A stretch of DNA of 61,126 nt from Candidatus Bacteroides pullicola. Lineage in GTDB: Bacteria; Bacteroidota; Bacteroidia; Bacteroidales; Bacteroidaceae. Below, piece by piece: positions 7,633-17,289 of the stretch. Under the pieces are notes generated by a model, which was given only the letters and a program-made list of their open reading frames with translations, was not told where the DNA came from and searched no databases. Both the position numbers and the translations under genes were made by a program. The stretch is from NCBI GenBank assembly GCA_019115825.1, contig DXCV01000070.1:1-61126 (forward strand). Reading direction: 5' to 3'. The stretch's first letter is position 1. Each line of letters starts with the position of its first letter.

Positions 7633-9621
7633 ATGGGAAACATCAGTCCAGAATCCATCGTCAACGACCTGCGCTACCTGCAACTCTTGTCGCGCAGCTT
7701 TCCGACCATCGCCGACGCGAGCACGGAAATCATCAACCTGGAAGCCATCCTGAACCTGCCCAAGGGCACGGAACACTTCCTGACGGACATACACGGCGAA
7801 TACGAAGCCTTCCAACATGTGCTGAAAAACGGCTCGGGGGCCGTGAAGCGCAAGGTGAACGAAATCTTCGGCCACACCCTGCGCGAGAGCGAGAAGAAGG
7901 AACTTTGCACCCTCATCTATTATCCCGAAGAAAAGCTCCAATTGGTCAAAGCCAAGGAGAAGGACCTGGACGACTGGTACCAAATCACGCTGAACCAACT
8001 GGTGAAGGTCTGCCAGAACGTCTCCTCCAAATACACCCGCTCCAAGGTGCGCAAGTCCCTGCCGCAGGAATTCTCCTACATCATCCAGGAACTGCTGCAC
8101 GAGTCGAGCATCGACCCCAACAAGCAGGCCTACATCAACGTCATCATCTCTACCATTATATCGACCAAGCGGGCGGACGACTTCATCGTGGCCATGTGCA
8201 ACCTCATCCAGCGGCTCACCATCGACTCGCTGCACATCGTGGGCGACATCTACGACCGTGGCCCCGGCGCGCACATCATCATGGACACCCTCTGCGACTA
8301 CCATAACTTCGACATCCAGTGGGGCAATCACGACCTCCTCTGGATGGGCGCCGCCTCGGGCAACGATGCCTGCATCGCCAACGTCATCCGCCTGTCTATG
8401 CGCTACGGCAACCTGGGCACGCTGGAAGACGGCTATGGCATCAACCTACTGCCCTTGGCCACCTTCGCTATGGATGCCTACGCCGACGACCCCTGCACGA
8501 TCTTCGCTCCCAAGATGACCTTTGCCGACGGGCAGCACAACGAGAAGACCCTGCGTCTCATCGCCCAGATGCACAAGGCCATCACCGTCATTCAGTTCAA
8601 GCTGGAGGCGGCCATCATCGACCGTCGGCCGGAGTTCGGCATGGAGGGACGCAAATTGCTGGACAAGATTGACTATACACGGGGGCTCTTTATTTATGAG
8701 GGTAAGGAATATCCCCTGCGCGACACGTGCTTCCCCACCATCGACCCCGCCGACCCCTATCGCCTGAGCGACGAGGAGCAGGACATCGTGGACAAAATCC
8801 ATGCCTCCTTCATGAACAGCGAGAAACTGAAGAAGCACATGCGCTGCCTCTACACCTACGGCGGAATGTTCCTGGTGTGCAACAGCAACCTGCTCTACCA
8901 CGCTTCCATTCCGTTGAACGAGGACGGCAGTTTCAAGCACATCCGCATCGGCGAGAAGGAATATTGGGGCAAGAAACTCCTACAGAAGACGGACCAACTG
9001 GTGCGCCGCGCCTACTTCGGCGAGGAGGACACCGAGGCCAAAGCCTTTGCCGTGGACTATATGTGGTATATGTGGTGCGGCCCGGACGCCCCTTCGTTCG
9101 ACAAAGACAAGATGGCCACCTTCGAACGTTACTTTGTGGGCGACAAAGACCTCATCAAGGAGACCAAGGGCTGGTACTACACCCTGCGTAACGAGGCGGA
9201 AACCTGCGACCACATCCTGCTGGAGTTTGGCGTGCAGCCCGGCCCGCACTCGCACATCATCAACGGCCACGTACCCGTCAAGACGCTGAAGGGCGAGAAG
9301 CCCGTCAAGGCCAACGGCAAGCTGCTGGTGATAGACGGGGGCTTCTCCAAAGCCTACCAGCCAGAGACGGGCATTGCGGGCTACACACTGGTTTATCATT
9401 CCCACGGCCTGCAACTGGTGCAGCACGAACCCTTCCAAAGCCGTCAGAAGGCCATTGAGGAGGGGCTTGATATCAAGTCCACCATCTTCCTCGTAGAGTT
9501 CAACTCGCAACGCATGATGGTGAAGGACACGGACAAGGGCGCACAGCTCACCACGCAGATAGCAGACTTGGAGAAGCTGTTGGCGGCGTATCGGATGGGG
9601 CTGATTAAGGAAAAGGTGTGA
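7633..9621 (+). CDS. fbp: Fructose-1,6-bisphosphatase, class III
   Basis: The 662-residue enzyme hydrolyses fructose-1,6-bisphosphate to fructose-6-phosphate in gluconeogenesis. Length and sequence fit the class III (Firmicutes/Bacteroidetes) family, with calcineurin-type metallophosphatase motifs: DIHGEYEAF (about residues 52-60), GDIYDRGPGAH (about 202-212), GNHDLLWMG (about 230-238) and the late GHVPVKTLKGEKPV segment. It is a single-gene unit with its own promoter. It ends base-to-base against the convergent acyl-CoA ligase gene. Confidence 0.95.
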   Translation: MGNISPESIVNDLRYLQLLSRSFPTIADASTEIINLEAILNLPKGTEHFLTDIHGEYEAFQHVLKNGSGAVKRKVNEIFGHTLRESEKKELCTLIYYPEEKLQLVKAKEKDLDDWYQITLNQLVKVCQNVSSKYTRSKVRKSLPQEFSYIIQELLHESSIDPNKQAYINVIISTIISTKRADDFIVAMCNLIQRLTIDSLHIVGDIYDRGPGAHIIMDTLCDYHNFDIQWGNHDLLWMGAASGNDACIANVIRLSMRYGNLGTLEDGYGINLLPLATFAMDAYADDPCTIFAPKMTFADGQHNEKTLRLIAQMHKAITVIQFKLEAAIIDRRPEFGMEGRKLLDKIDYTRGLFIYEGKEYPLRDTCFPTIDPADPYRLSDEEQDIVDKIHASFMNSEKLKKHMRCLYTYGGMFLVCNSNLLYHASIPLNEDGSFKHIRIGEKEYWGKKLLQKTDQLVRRAYFGEEDTEAKAFAVDYMWYMWCGPDAPSFDKDKMATFERYFVGDKDLIKETKGWYYTLRNEAETCDHILLEFGVQPGPHSHIINGHVPVKTLKGEKPVKANGKLLVIDGGFSKAYQPETGIAGYTLVYHSHGLQLVQHEPFQSRQKAIEEGLDIKSTIFLVEFNSQRMMVKDTDKGAQLTTQIADLEKLLAAYRMGLIKEKV

Positions 9622-11280
9622 TCACCCCTTCGCCTCTTGGTATAAGAACCGCTTGATGCTCTTCTTCGGCGTCTTCTCGAACGCTTCCGGGTAAATCTTC
9701 ATCTTGGCCAGCTGGCTGTAGGCGGGCAATTCCTGGTTGAGGGCCACGCGGTTCTCCTCCATCACGCGCTCAATGTCCTGCAGGGTCAGGCCGTGGGCGT
9801 AGGCATCGTCGAAGTCGGGATAGACCAGGCCGACGAGCTTGTCGTTCTGCTGCACCACCAGGCATTCGGCCACGTAGGGCATGTTGTTCAGCTTGTCCTC
9901 TATCTCCTCCGGGTAGATGTTCTGCCCGCTGGGGCCGAGGAGCATGTTCTTGCTCCGTCCCTTGATGGTGACGTTGCCGTAGGCGTCCATCGTGCCCAGG
10001 TCGCCCGTGTGCAGCCAGCCGTCCTTGTCGATGGCTTCGGCAGTAGCTTCCGGATTCTTATAGTAACCCAGCATGACGTTCATGCCGCGGCAGATGATTT
10101 CGCCCGGCACGTTCTCCGGGTCGGGCGAGAGGATGCGCACCTCCATGCGGGGAGCCGCCTTGCCGCAAGAGCCGGGCTTGAAGCGCGTCCAATCCTCGTA
10201 GCAGATGATGGGACCGCACTCCGTCATGCCGTAGCCCACGGTGTAGGGGAAGTCAATCATCTTGAGCAATTGCTCCACCTCCTGGTTGAAGGCCGCGCCA
10301 CCGATGACGATTTCGGAGAAGTTTCCCCCGAAGGCTTGCGTCACCTGGTCCTTCACCGTGGCCTTTATCTTGTCGTTGACGAAAGGCACCTTCAGGAGCA
10401 GCTTCATGGTGGGCGTCTCCAGCTTGGGCAGCACGTTCTTCTTGATGATTTTCTCGATGATGAGGGGCACGGCGATGATGATGCTGGGGCGCACCTCGGC
10501 AAAGGCCTGGAAGATGATTTTAGGACTGGGCATGCGGGTCAGGTAGTAGATGTGACAACCCACGGCAAACTCGTAGAGGAACTCGAAAGCCAGCCCGTAC
10601 ATGTGCGCCATGGGCAACATGCACACGATGTTGTCCCCCCGCTTCAGCGGCAGCACCTCGAAGGCGAAGGCCGTGTTGCTCCACAGGCTGCGGTAGGGCA
10701 GCATGACTCCCTTGGAGTAGCTGGTGGTGCCGGAGGTATAGTTGATGACGGCCAGCTCGTCGGGCTGGTCCTCGTGGTAGGAGACGTGCTCTTTGCGGAA
10801 GTTCTTGGGATACTTCTGCCCGAACATGGCGTTGAGGTGCTCGCGGGCGTAGGTCAGCTTTTCGCTGCGCGAGACGGGCAGGGTGAAGTCGGGCAGGAGG
10901 ATGATGCCCTCCAGGCTGGGCATGGCGTGCTCGTTCAGGTTTTCCCACACCTGGTCGCCCACGAAGAGCAGACGTGCCTCGGAGTGGTTGACGATGTTGT
11001 GCACATTGTCCGCCTTGAACTCGTGCAGGATGGGCACGGCCACCGCCCCGTAGGTCAGCACGGCCAGGAAGGCTACGCCCCAATGCGAACTGTTGCGCCC
11101 GCACAGGGCAATCTTGTCCCCCTTGCGGATGCCGCTTTCCTCGAAAAGAATGTGCAGCTTTTCTATTTTGCGGGCCACATCTTTATATTGCAGGGTGGCT
11201 CCCTTGTAGTCGGTCAGTGCGTCCAGGTCCCAATTCTGCTGGATGCTGTTCTTGATATAGGCGATAAAACTTTGTTCCAT
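9622..11280 (-). CDS. AMP-forming acyl-CoA ligase (long-chain fatty-acid type)
   Basis: The 552-residue protein activates a carboxylic acid, probably a fatty acid, as acyl-AMP and then acyl-CoA. The P-loop-like AMP-binding motif appears as INYTSGTTSYSKGVMLPYR (about residues 178-196). The adenylate-forming core continues with GYGMTECGPIICYED, and HTGDLGTMDAYGNVTIKGR is the hinge before the C-terminal domain. A lysine near the C-terminus in TPKKSIKRFLY could be the catalytic A10 residue. It is transcribed alone from a promoter at 11307-11338 and converges on fbp with no spacer. Confidence 0.87.
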   Translation of the reverse strand: MEQSFIAYIKNSIQQNWDLDALTDYKGATLQYKDVARKIEKLHILFEESGIRKGDKIALCGRNSSHWGVAFLAVLTYGAVAVPILHEFKADNVHNIVNHSEARLLFVGDQVWENLNEHAMPSLEGIILLPDFTLPVSRSEKLTYAREHLNAMFGQKYPKNFRKEHVSYHEDQPDELAVINYTSGTTSYSKGVMLPYRSLWSNTAFAFEVLPLKRGDNIVCMLPMAHMYGLAFEFLYEFAVGCHIYYLTRMPSPKIIFQAFAEVRPSIIIAVPLIIEKIIKKNVLPKLETPTMKLLLKVPFVNDKIKATVKDQVTQAFGGNFSEIVIGGAAFNQEVEQLLKMIDFPYTVGYGMTECGPIICYEDWTRFKPGSCGKAAPRMEVRILSPDPENVPGEIICRGMNVMLGYYKNPEATAEAIDKDGWLHTGDLGTMDAYGNVTIKGRSKNMLLGPSGQNIYPEEIEDKLNNMPYVAECLVVQQNDKLVGLVYPDFDDAYAHGLTLQDIERVMEENRVALNQELPAYSQLAKMKIYPEAFEKTPKKSIKRFLYQEAKG

Positions 11281-11306
11281 AATTGCACACTTTTGAGTTA
11301 TGTGTG

Positions 11307-11338
11307 CAAATATAGGGGTTTATTGCAGAATAGCCCAA
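11307..11338 (-). promoter_or_regulatory. Promoter of the acyl-CoA ligase gene
   Basis: On the minus strand a TATATTTG -7 element occupies 11314-11307 and a TTG -33 lies at 11338-11336, 21 bases apart. Confidence 0.65.
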
Positions 11339-11399
11339 GGATTTTGTGATTTTTCTTTTTTACCATCCCGCACGCCTACGGCAAATACCCCTATCCCTC

Positions 11400-11454
11400 C
11401 ACTTCCTGCCCACTTCCTGCCCAATTCCTCTCCACTATTTCCCCAATTCCATGA
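11400..11454. repeat. Intergenic tandem array, 11 nt x 5
   Basis: Five 11-nt units start at 11400, 11411, 11422, 11433 and 11444; the first two are identical (CACTTCCTGCC) and the others diverge. The period is exactly half that of the 22-nt arrays elsewhere. It lies in the 303-bp divergent spacer between the acyl-CoA ligase and the HAD gene; apart from the two promoters I see nothing else there. Confidence 0.8.
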
Positions 11455-11583
11455 ATGGGACATGTAAGGGCGGAAACACGAAGGGGAAAAAGTCTTTTTA
11501 GGGCGAAAAGTTTTGCATTCTTTATAGCACGCATTCAAAAGTATTTCCTATATTTGTGCTTCAAACGTCTAAAACCAACGACC

Positions 11584-12816
11584 ATGAAGTACAAACTGTT
11601 AGTCCTGGACGTGGACGGGACATTACTCAACAACGAACGACAAATCAGCAAGCGCACCCTGAGCACCCTGCTGAAAGTGCAACAGGCCGGCGTCAAGATA
11701 GTCTTGGCTTCCGGCAGACCTACCTACGGAATCATCCCCCTGGCCAAGACCCTGGAACTGGGCAACTATGGCGGATACATCATCTCCTATAACGGTTGCC
11801 AGATTATCAAGGCCGAGAACGGGGAAATCATCTTCGAACGCCGTATCAACCCCGAACTGGTGCCGTATCTGGAAAAGAAGGCCCGCAAGAACGGATTCGA
11901 CATCTTCACCTATCACGACGACACCATCCTGACCAGCAACCCGGACAACCGCCACATACGCCAGGAGGCGGCGCTGAACGGGCTGAAACTCATCAAGGAA
12001 GACGAGTTCTCTGCCGCCATCGACTTCCAGCCCTGCAAGGTGATGTTGGTGAGCGACGATTATGACGCCCTGGCCGAACTGGAAGCCAAGTGGAAGAAAC
12101 GCCTGGCCGGTACACTGGACGTATTCCCCTCCGAACCGTTCTACCTGGAGGCCGTGCCCTGGGGCATAGACAAGTCCAACACCCTGGGCGTCCTGCTGGA
12201 AGAGCTGGGCATCAGCCGCGAAGAAACGATGGCGATAGGCGACGGCGTGGCCGACGTGACCATGTTGCAGATGGCAGGCTTGGCCGTGGCCATGGGACAC
12301 GCGCCCGACTCGGTGAAGGTCTGCGCGGACCGCGTGACGGGCACCAACGAGGAAGACGGCGTGGCACAGGCCGTGGAGAAAGCCATCCTGGCCGAGGTTC
12401 ATGCTTCGGAAATCCCCCTGGACTTCTTGAACGAGGTCGGGAAAACCGCCCTGATGGGCAACCTGGGCATCCAGTACACCTACGCCTCCGAAGACCGCAT
12501 CGAAGCCACCATGCCCGTGGACCAGCGCACGCGCCAACCCTTCGGCATCCTGCACGGCGGAGCTACCCTAGCCCTGGCGGAGACCGTAGCGGGACTGGGT
12601 TCGATGATTACCGTCAAGCCGGACGAGATTGTCGTGGGGATGCAGGTGAGCGGCAACCACATCTCCTCGGCACACGAAGGAGACACCGTGCGCGCCGTAG
12701 GTACCATTGTTCACAAGGGACGCTCGTCGCACGTGTGGAATGTGGACGTATTCACCTCGACAAACAAGCTGGTGTCCAGCGTCCGCGTCATCAACAGCAT
12801 CATGAAAAAGAAGTAA
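11584..12816 (+). CDS. HAD phosphatase (Cof type) fused to a hotdog thioesterase
   Basis: A two-domain protein of 410 residues. Residues 1-270 form a Cof-type HAD hydrolase: LVLDVDGTLL is motif I with the nucleophilic Asp, LASGRPT is motif II, and GDGVADVTML is motif IV. Residues about 275-410 form a PaaI/YdiI-like hotdog thioesterase with GILHGGATLALAETVAG. The substrates are unknown; a thioesterase of this type serves menaquinone synthesis (DHNA-CoA) in other bacteria, and a phosphatase partner could act on a sugar or nucleotide phosphate. Start 11584 begins at the motif I strand; TATATTTG at 11549-11556 is a likely -7 element. Its 3' end overlaps the convergent ABC ATPase by 17 bases. Confidence 0.87.
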   Translation: MKYKLLVLDVDGTLLNNERQISKRTLSTLLKVQQAGVKIVLASGRPTYGIIPLAKTLELGNYGGYIISYNGCQIIKAENGEIIFERRINPELVPYLEKKARKNGFDIFTYHDDTILTSNPDNRHIRQEAALNGLKLIKEDEFSAAIDFQPCKVMLVSDDYDALAELEAKWKKRLAGTLDVFPSEPFYLEAVPWGIDKSNTLGVLLEELGISREETMAIGDGVADVTMLQMAGLAVAMGHAPDSVKVCADRVTGTNEEDGVAQAVEKAILAEVHASEIPLDFLNEVGKTALMGNLGIQYTYASEDRIEATMPVDQRTRQPFGILHGGATLALAETVAGLGSMITVKPDEIVVGMQVSGNHISSAHEGDTVRAVGTIVHKGRSSHVWNVDVFTSTNKLVSSVRVINSIMKKK

Positions 12817-13792
12817 GCAGCAGTCGGAGCAACTCCTCGATGGAGGATGCCGCCTGCGGTTCGCACCCGGGAAGCGTCAGGACATAATTCTGCCCGCTTA
12901 TCTCAATGCAAGTATCGGAAAGCACTTCGTTGCCGGCCTCGATGCCGTTGCGGCGGAGTGCTTTCCGTATCATCGCGGCACAGACACCCTCCCCTATCAG
13001 ACGGATGCGACGCGTGCAGGGCTGCTCCACCCGGAACAGTCCCGTGTCCCCATCGAAACCGACACCCGGACAGACAAAGTAACGGGATAGAGTACCCTCC
13101 AAGGCGAGGTCCTCCGGTGTGCCCACGGACAGTCCCCGTTCCTTGTCCAACAGCCAGACGCAGTCCGCCAGTTGGAGTGCCAGGTCCAGGTCGTGCGTGG
13201 AGAGGAAGACGGCCTTTCCGGCATCGCGGCTAAGCCTCTGGAGCAACCGCATGATTTCCACCTTGCTGGGAAAGTCGAGGAAGGCCGTCGGCTCGTCCAG
13301 CAGGATGACAGGCGTCTCCTGAGCCAAGGCTTTGGCTATCATCACCTTCTGCCGCTCGCCGTCGCTCAAGGTATCAGCCATACGCCCCAGCAGCGCCTCG
13401 ATGCCCACCAAGGCAGCAGCCCGGGCGACGGATTCGCGGTCCTCCTGATGCAGCGTGCCCCAGAAGCCGGTGTAAGGGCTGCGACCCAACCCTATGAGAT
13501 CTTCCACAGAGAGATTGTGCACATCAAACCGCTCGGTCAGCACCACGCCCAACAGGCGCGCCAGGTCACGGTCAGCATACTCCTCCAGTTCCTTACCTTT
13601 TATATATATATGTCCGTCCAACTTGGGCTGGAAAGCGGAAAGAGTACGCAGCAGGGTAGACTTCCCCACCCCGTTGGCTCCCAACAGGCAGGTCAGTTCG
13701 CCACTGCGGATATCGGCATTGAGGCCGGAGGCCACGACCTTCGGGCCGTGCTTCGTACGGTAGCCGATGGAGAGATTTTCGAGATGTATCAT
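12800..13792 (-). CDS. ABC transporter ATP-binding protein (iron/haem/cobalamin type), orphan
   Basis: The 330-residue protein is a FecE/BtuD-like ATPase. It has Walker A GANGVGKST (about residues 38-46), signature LSDGERQKVMIAKAL, Walker B VILLDEPTAF and H-loop STHD. A C-terminal extension of about 80 residues follows (from about residue 250). No permease or binding protein gene is adjacent, so partners must be encoded elsewhere. It ends inside the last codons of the convergent HAD-thioesterase gene. Confidence 0.85.
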   Translation of the reverse strand: MIHLENLSIGYRTKHGPKVVASGLNADIRSGELTCLLGANGVGKSTLLRTLSAFQPKLDGHIYIKGKELEEYADRDLARLLGVVLTERFDVHNLSVEDLIGLGRSPYTGFWGTLHQEDRESVARAAALVGIEALLGRMADTLSDGERQKVMIAKALAQETPVILLDEPTAFLDFPSKVEIMRLLQRLSRDAGKAVFLSTHDLDLALQLADCVWLLDKERGLSVGTPEDLALEGTLSRYFVCPGVGFDGDTGLFRVEQPCTRRIRLIGEGVCAAMIRKALRRNGIEAGNEVLSDTCIEISGQNYVLTLPGCEPQAASSIEELLRLLLTSFS

Positions 13793-13819
13793 AAAGATGC
13801 GGCGATTATTTCGACTCTT

Positions 13820-14335
13820 TCATTCCATTCTCCCATATTTCAGTTCTTCCCCTTGCTTGTCATATTGCTTCCGCTTTCCGGTCGGAGCAGAAGTCAGGTC
13901 GATGCGCACTACCGCCGTACGGTGCAGGCTCCGGCGAATGGCTTCATCAAAGGCATCCATGTGTTGGGGCAAAAAGCGTTCGCTGATGAGCCGCAGGGCT
14001 GCTATCTTTTCCTGCTCGTCCGTCACCAAGACTGCCCGCCCGAAGGCAATAGCCGAACGATATTGCAAGGTAAATGAACCGTCCTTGGGACCTACCGTCG
14101 GCGCGCATTTAGTCACGGCCGACAGACAGACTTCCGGATGGGCGGCTATGGCATCGAGTTTGTCACCCTCCGGCGCACAATGGAAATACCAGGTCTTGCC
14201 GTCTCCCGAAGCCAACGAAAGAGGAACTCCGTAGGCAGCGCCGTCCGGACGCGTGAAACTAACGGTAATATAAGGTGCTTTGCGCATCACTTCCAAAGCC
14301 CAATCTGCGGGCATTTCCCGGCTTGCTTTTCTCAT
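13820..14335 (-). CDS. Flavin split-barrel protein (pyridoxamine-phosphate-oxidase-like, Nim-type)
   Basis: The 171-residue protein matches the FMN-binding split-barrel family, which includes 5-nitroimidazole reductases (Nim) of anaerobes. Visible features are the N-terminal YITVSFTRPDGAAYGVPLSLA strand pair, WYFHCAPEGDKLDAIAAHPEVCLSAV and the LQYRSAIAFGRAVLVTDEQEK segment. I start at 14335 because the preceding residues are not family-like. The natural substrate is unknown; nitroimidazole resistance should not be assumed. It lies between the ABC ATPase and valS on the same strand, with gaps of 27 and 96 bases. Confidence 0.75.
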   Translation of the reverse strand: MRKASREMPADWALEVMRKAPYITVSFTRPDGAAYGVPLSLASGDGKTWYFHCAPEGDKLDAIAAHPEVCLSAVTKCAPTVGPKDGSFTLQYRSAIAFGRAVLVTDEQEKIAALRLISERFLPQHMDAFDEAIRRSLHRTAVVRIDLTSAPTGKRKQYDKQGEELKYGRME

Positions 14336-14431
14336 CTGGGTTGGTTTTATATGATTCTTATAAAAGAAGCGAGGACACCACAATCATCCTAATTGCCGCA
14401 TCCCCGCCTCCTTATTTATATAATATCATGC

Positions 14432-17062
14432 TTATGCTTTCTTCAGCGCCGCAATGCTCTCCTTGAGCGACTTGATGATGCTCTTGGCATCGGCCTGCTT
14501 CTTGCGTTCCAATTCAATGACATTGGCCGGGGCATGAGCCACGAACTTCTCGTTGGAGAGTTTCTTCAGCACGCCTTGCAGGAAGCCTTCCTTATGCTTC
14601 AGCTCAGCCTCCATGCGGGCAATCTCGGCCTCCACATCGATGAGGTTGCCCAGGGGCACGGCATATTCCGTAGTGCCCACCATGAAGGCGGCGGCTCCGT
14701 CGGCCTTGGCCTCCACTACGGAGATGGCGGAGAGGTTGCACATCTTCACCAGCACGGCGTTGAAGGCTTCAATAGGATTGCAGCCCACGGCTTGCAGCTC
14801 CAGCGTCTCCTTCTGAGCGATGTTCTTCTGCAAGCGGATGGCGCGGATGTTGCTGATGACCTCCTTCACGGCCTCGAACTGCTGAAGCAAAGCCTCGTCG
14901 GCCGGAGCGGAAGCGGCCATCGGGCTGACCATCAGGCTTTCGCCGTCCTTGCGGTCTGCGATGTGCTGCCACAATTCCTCGGTAATGAAGGGCATGAAGG
15001 GATGCAGCAGGTGCAGCAGGTTGTCGAAGAAGGCAATGGTACGGTCGTACACTTCCTTGCTGATGGGCTGGCCGTAGGCGGGCTTGATCATCTCCAAGTA
15101 CCAGGAGGAGAACTCGTCCCAGAAGAGCTTGTAGACAGCCATCAGAGCCTCGCTCAGGCGATACTTCGAGAAGAGGTCCGCCACTTCGGCAGCTACCGCA
15201 TTTTGCTTCGACTCGAACCACTTCATGGCCAGGGCGGAGGCTTCGGGCACAGCCACCTCTGCACTCACCTCCCAACCCTTGATGAGGCGGAAGGCATTCC
15301 ATATCTTATTATTAAAGTTGCGTCCCTGCTCGCAGAGGGCTTCGTCGAAGAGGATGTCGTTGCCGGCCGGGGCGGAGAGCATCATGCCCATGCGCACACC
15401 GTCGGCTCCGAACCTGTCAATCAGTTCCAACGGGTCGGGCGAGTTGCCCAGCGACTTGGACATCTTGCGGCCCAGCTTGTCCCGCACAATGCCGGTGAAG
15501 TAGACGTTGCGGAAAGGCATGTCGCCCATGTACTCGTAGCCGGCCATGATCATGCGGGCCACCCAGAAGAAGATGATGTCCGGGCCGGTCACCAGGTCGC
15601 TCGTGGGATAGTAGTACTTGATTTCCTCGTTGCCGGGGTTGTTGATGCCGTCGAAGAGGGAGATGGGCCACAGCCAAGAGGAGAACCACGTGTCGAGGCA
15701 ATCTTCATCTTGGCGAAGGTCTGCCAAAGTCAAGTCTTTGCCAGACTTTGCCCGTGCCAACTCCAAGGCTTGTTCGGGCGTCTCGGCCACGACGTATCCG
15801 CCTTCGGGCAGGTAGTAGGCCGGGATGCGGTGTCCCCACCACAGCTGGCGGCTGATGCACCAGTCCTTGATGTTCTCCAGCCAGTTGCGATACGTATTCT
15901 TATATTTGGCGGGATAGAATTTCAGCTCGTCGTTCATCACCGGGGGCAGAGCCATGTCGGCAAAGTGCTGCATCTTGAGGAACCACTGCATGGAGAGCTT
16001 CGGCTCGATAGGCACGTTGGTGCGCTCGCTGAAGCCCACCTTGTTGGTGTAGGCCTCTACCTTCTCCAAGAGTCCGGCGGCATCAAGGTCTTTCTCTATC
16101 TGACGGCGCACATCGAAGCGGTCCATGCCCACGTAGAGACCGGCGGCTTCGGAGAGCGTACCGTTGTCGTTGAAGATGTCGATAGAGGGCAGGTTGTGCT
16201 TCTCGCCCAGCATGTAGTCGTTCACATCGTGGGCAGGCGTCACCTTCAAGCAACCCGTACCGAACTCCATGTCCACGTATTCGTCCTCGATGACGGGGAT
16301 GACACGGTTCACCAAGGGCACGATGACTTTCTTGCCCTTCAGCCACTGCGTCTTGGGGTCGTTGGGATTGATACACATGGCCGTGTCACCCATGATGGTC
16401 TCCGGACGGGTGGTAGCCACAACAGCATAGCGGCCTTCGGCATCATCGGCCAGATAATACCGCAGGTAATAGAACTTGCCGTGCTCTTCCTTATAGATTA
16501 CTTCCTCATCAGAGAGAGCGGTCAGCGCCTTGGGGTCCCAGTTGACCATACGCACGCCGCGGTAGATAAGTCCTTTGTTGTAGAGGTCCACGAACACCTT
16601 GATAACGCTCTTGCTGCGCGTCTCGTCCATGGTGAAGGCGGTGCGGTCCCAGTCGCAAGAGGCACCCAGACGACGGAGTTGCTTCAGGATGATGCCACCG
16701 TGCTCGTGCGTCCAATCCCAAGCGTGCTTCAGGAACTCGTCACGCGTCAGGTCAGTCTTCTTGATACCTTGCTGTGCCAGTTTGTTCACCACCTTGGCCT
16801 CGGTAGCGATGGAAGCATGGTCGGTGCCGGGCACCCAGCAGGCGTTTTTGCCTTCCATGCGGGCACGGCGCACCAGGATATCCTGTATGGTATTGTTCAG
16901 CATGTGGCCCATGTGGAGCACGCCCGTCACGTTGGGGGGCGGGATAACGATGGTGTACGGCTCGCGGCCATCGGGTTTGGAACTGAAAAGATGGTGATCC
17001 AGCCAGTACTGGTACCATTTTCCCTCCACATCGGCGGGGTTGTATTTGCTTGCTAATTCCAT
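14432..17062 (-). CDS. valS: Valyl-tRNA synthetase
   Basis: The 876-residue class I synthetase charges tRNA-Val. [14 protein letters not shown] near residue 45 contains the HIGH-type motif and [10 protein letters not shown] near residue 530 the KMSKS loop. The editing domain lies between them, and a C-terminal coiled coil (about residues 815-876, rich in Glu/Lys) is present as in bacterial ValRS. Start 17062 ([20 protein letters not shown]) matches the conserved N-terminus. A 22-nt tandem array separates it from the MarR gene upstream. Confidence 0.96.
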   Translation of the reverse strand: MELASKYNPADVEGKWYQYWLDHHLFSSKPDGREPYTIVIPPPNVTGVLHMGHMLNNTIQDILVRRARMEGKNACWVPGTDHASIATEAKVVNKLAQQGIKKTDLTRDEFLKHAWDWTHEHGGIILKQLRRLGASCDWDRTAFTMDETRSKSVIKVFVDLYNKGLIYRGVRMVNWDPKALTALSDEEVIYKEEHGKFYYLRYYLADDAEGRYAVVATTRPETIMGDTAMCINPNDPKTQWLKGKKVIVPLVNRVIPVIEDEYVDMEFGTGCLKVTPAHDVNDYMLGEKHNLPSIDIFNDNGTLSEAAGLYVGMDRFDVRRQIEKDLDAAGLLEKVEAYTNKVGFSERTNVPIEPKLSMQWFLKMQHFADMALPPVMNDELKFYPAKYKNTYRNWLENIKDWCISRQLWWGHRIPAYYLPEGGYVVAETPEQALELARAKSGKDLTLADLRQDEDCLDTWFSSWLWPISLFDGINNPGNEEIKYYYPTSDLVTGPDIIFFWVARMIMAGYEYMGDMPFRNVYFTGIVRDKLGRKMSKSLGNSPDPLELIDRFGADGVRMGMMLSAPAGNDILFDEALCEQGRNFNNKIWNAFRLIKGWEVSAEVAVPEASALAMKWFESKQNAVAAEVADLFSKYRLSEALMAVYKLFWDEFSSWYLEMIKPAYGQPISKEVYDRTIAFFDNLLHLLHPFMPFITEELWQHIADRKDGESLMVSPMAASAPADEALLQQFEAVKEVISNIRAIRLQKNIAQKETLELQAVGCNPIEAFNAVLVKMCNLSAISVVEAKADGAAAFMVGTTEYAVPLGNLIDVEAEIARMEAELKHKEGFLQGVLKKLSNEKFVAHAPANVIELERKKQADAKSIIKSLKESIAALKKA

Positions 17063-17155
17063 GTCTTTGTAGATTAGTTTGATAATGGGCGCAAAATTAC
17101 AAATTATATTTGAATCCCGGTGCACCTAAGCCACAGGATTCCACATATCCAGCGA

Positions 17156-17287
17156 CGTTACCCCCGTACTGTAACAGCGTTACACCCGTACTGTAACGGC
17201 GTTACATCCGTACTGTAACGGCGTTACATCCGTACTGTAACGGCGTCACGCCCGTATTGTGAAAGCTTCACACCGGCGTTGTGAAAG
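17156..17287. repeat. Intergenic tandem array, 22 nt x 6, with co-varying dyads
   Basis: Six units of exactly 22 nt start at 17156, 17178, 17200, 17222, 17244 and 17266. Across each unit junction lies the dyad GTAAC-ggc-GTTAC. At the last junction both arms have changed together to GTGAA-agc-TTCAC, still a perfect dyad. The array ends two bases before the MarR stop codon and lies 5' of valS. Confidence 0.95.
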
Positions 17288-17289
17288 TC

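Noticed and set aside
13820..14335. Nitroimidazole-resistance gene (nim)
   Set aside because: The fold fits the wider flavin split-barrel family; nothing in the sequence proves Nim activity.
17156..17287. CRISPR array
   Set aside because: Units are directly adjacent with no spacers, the period is only 22 nt, and no cas genes are present.
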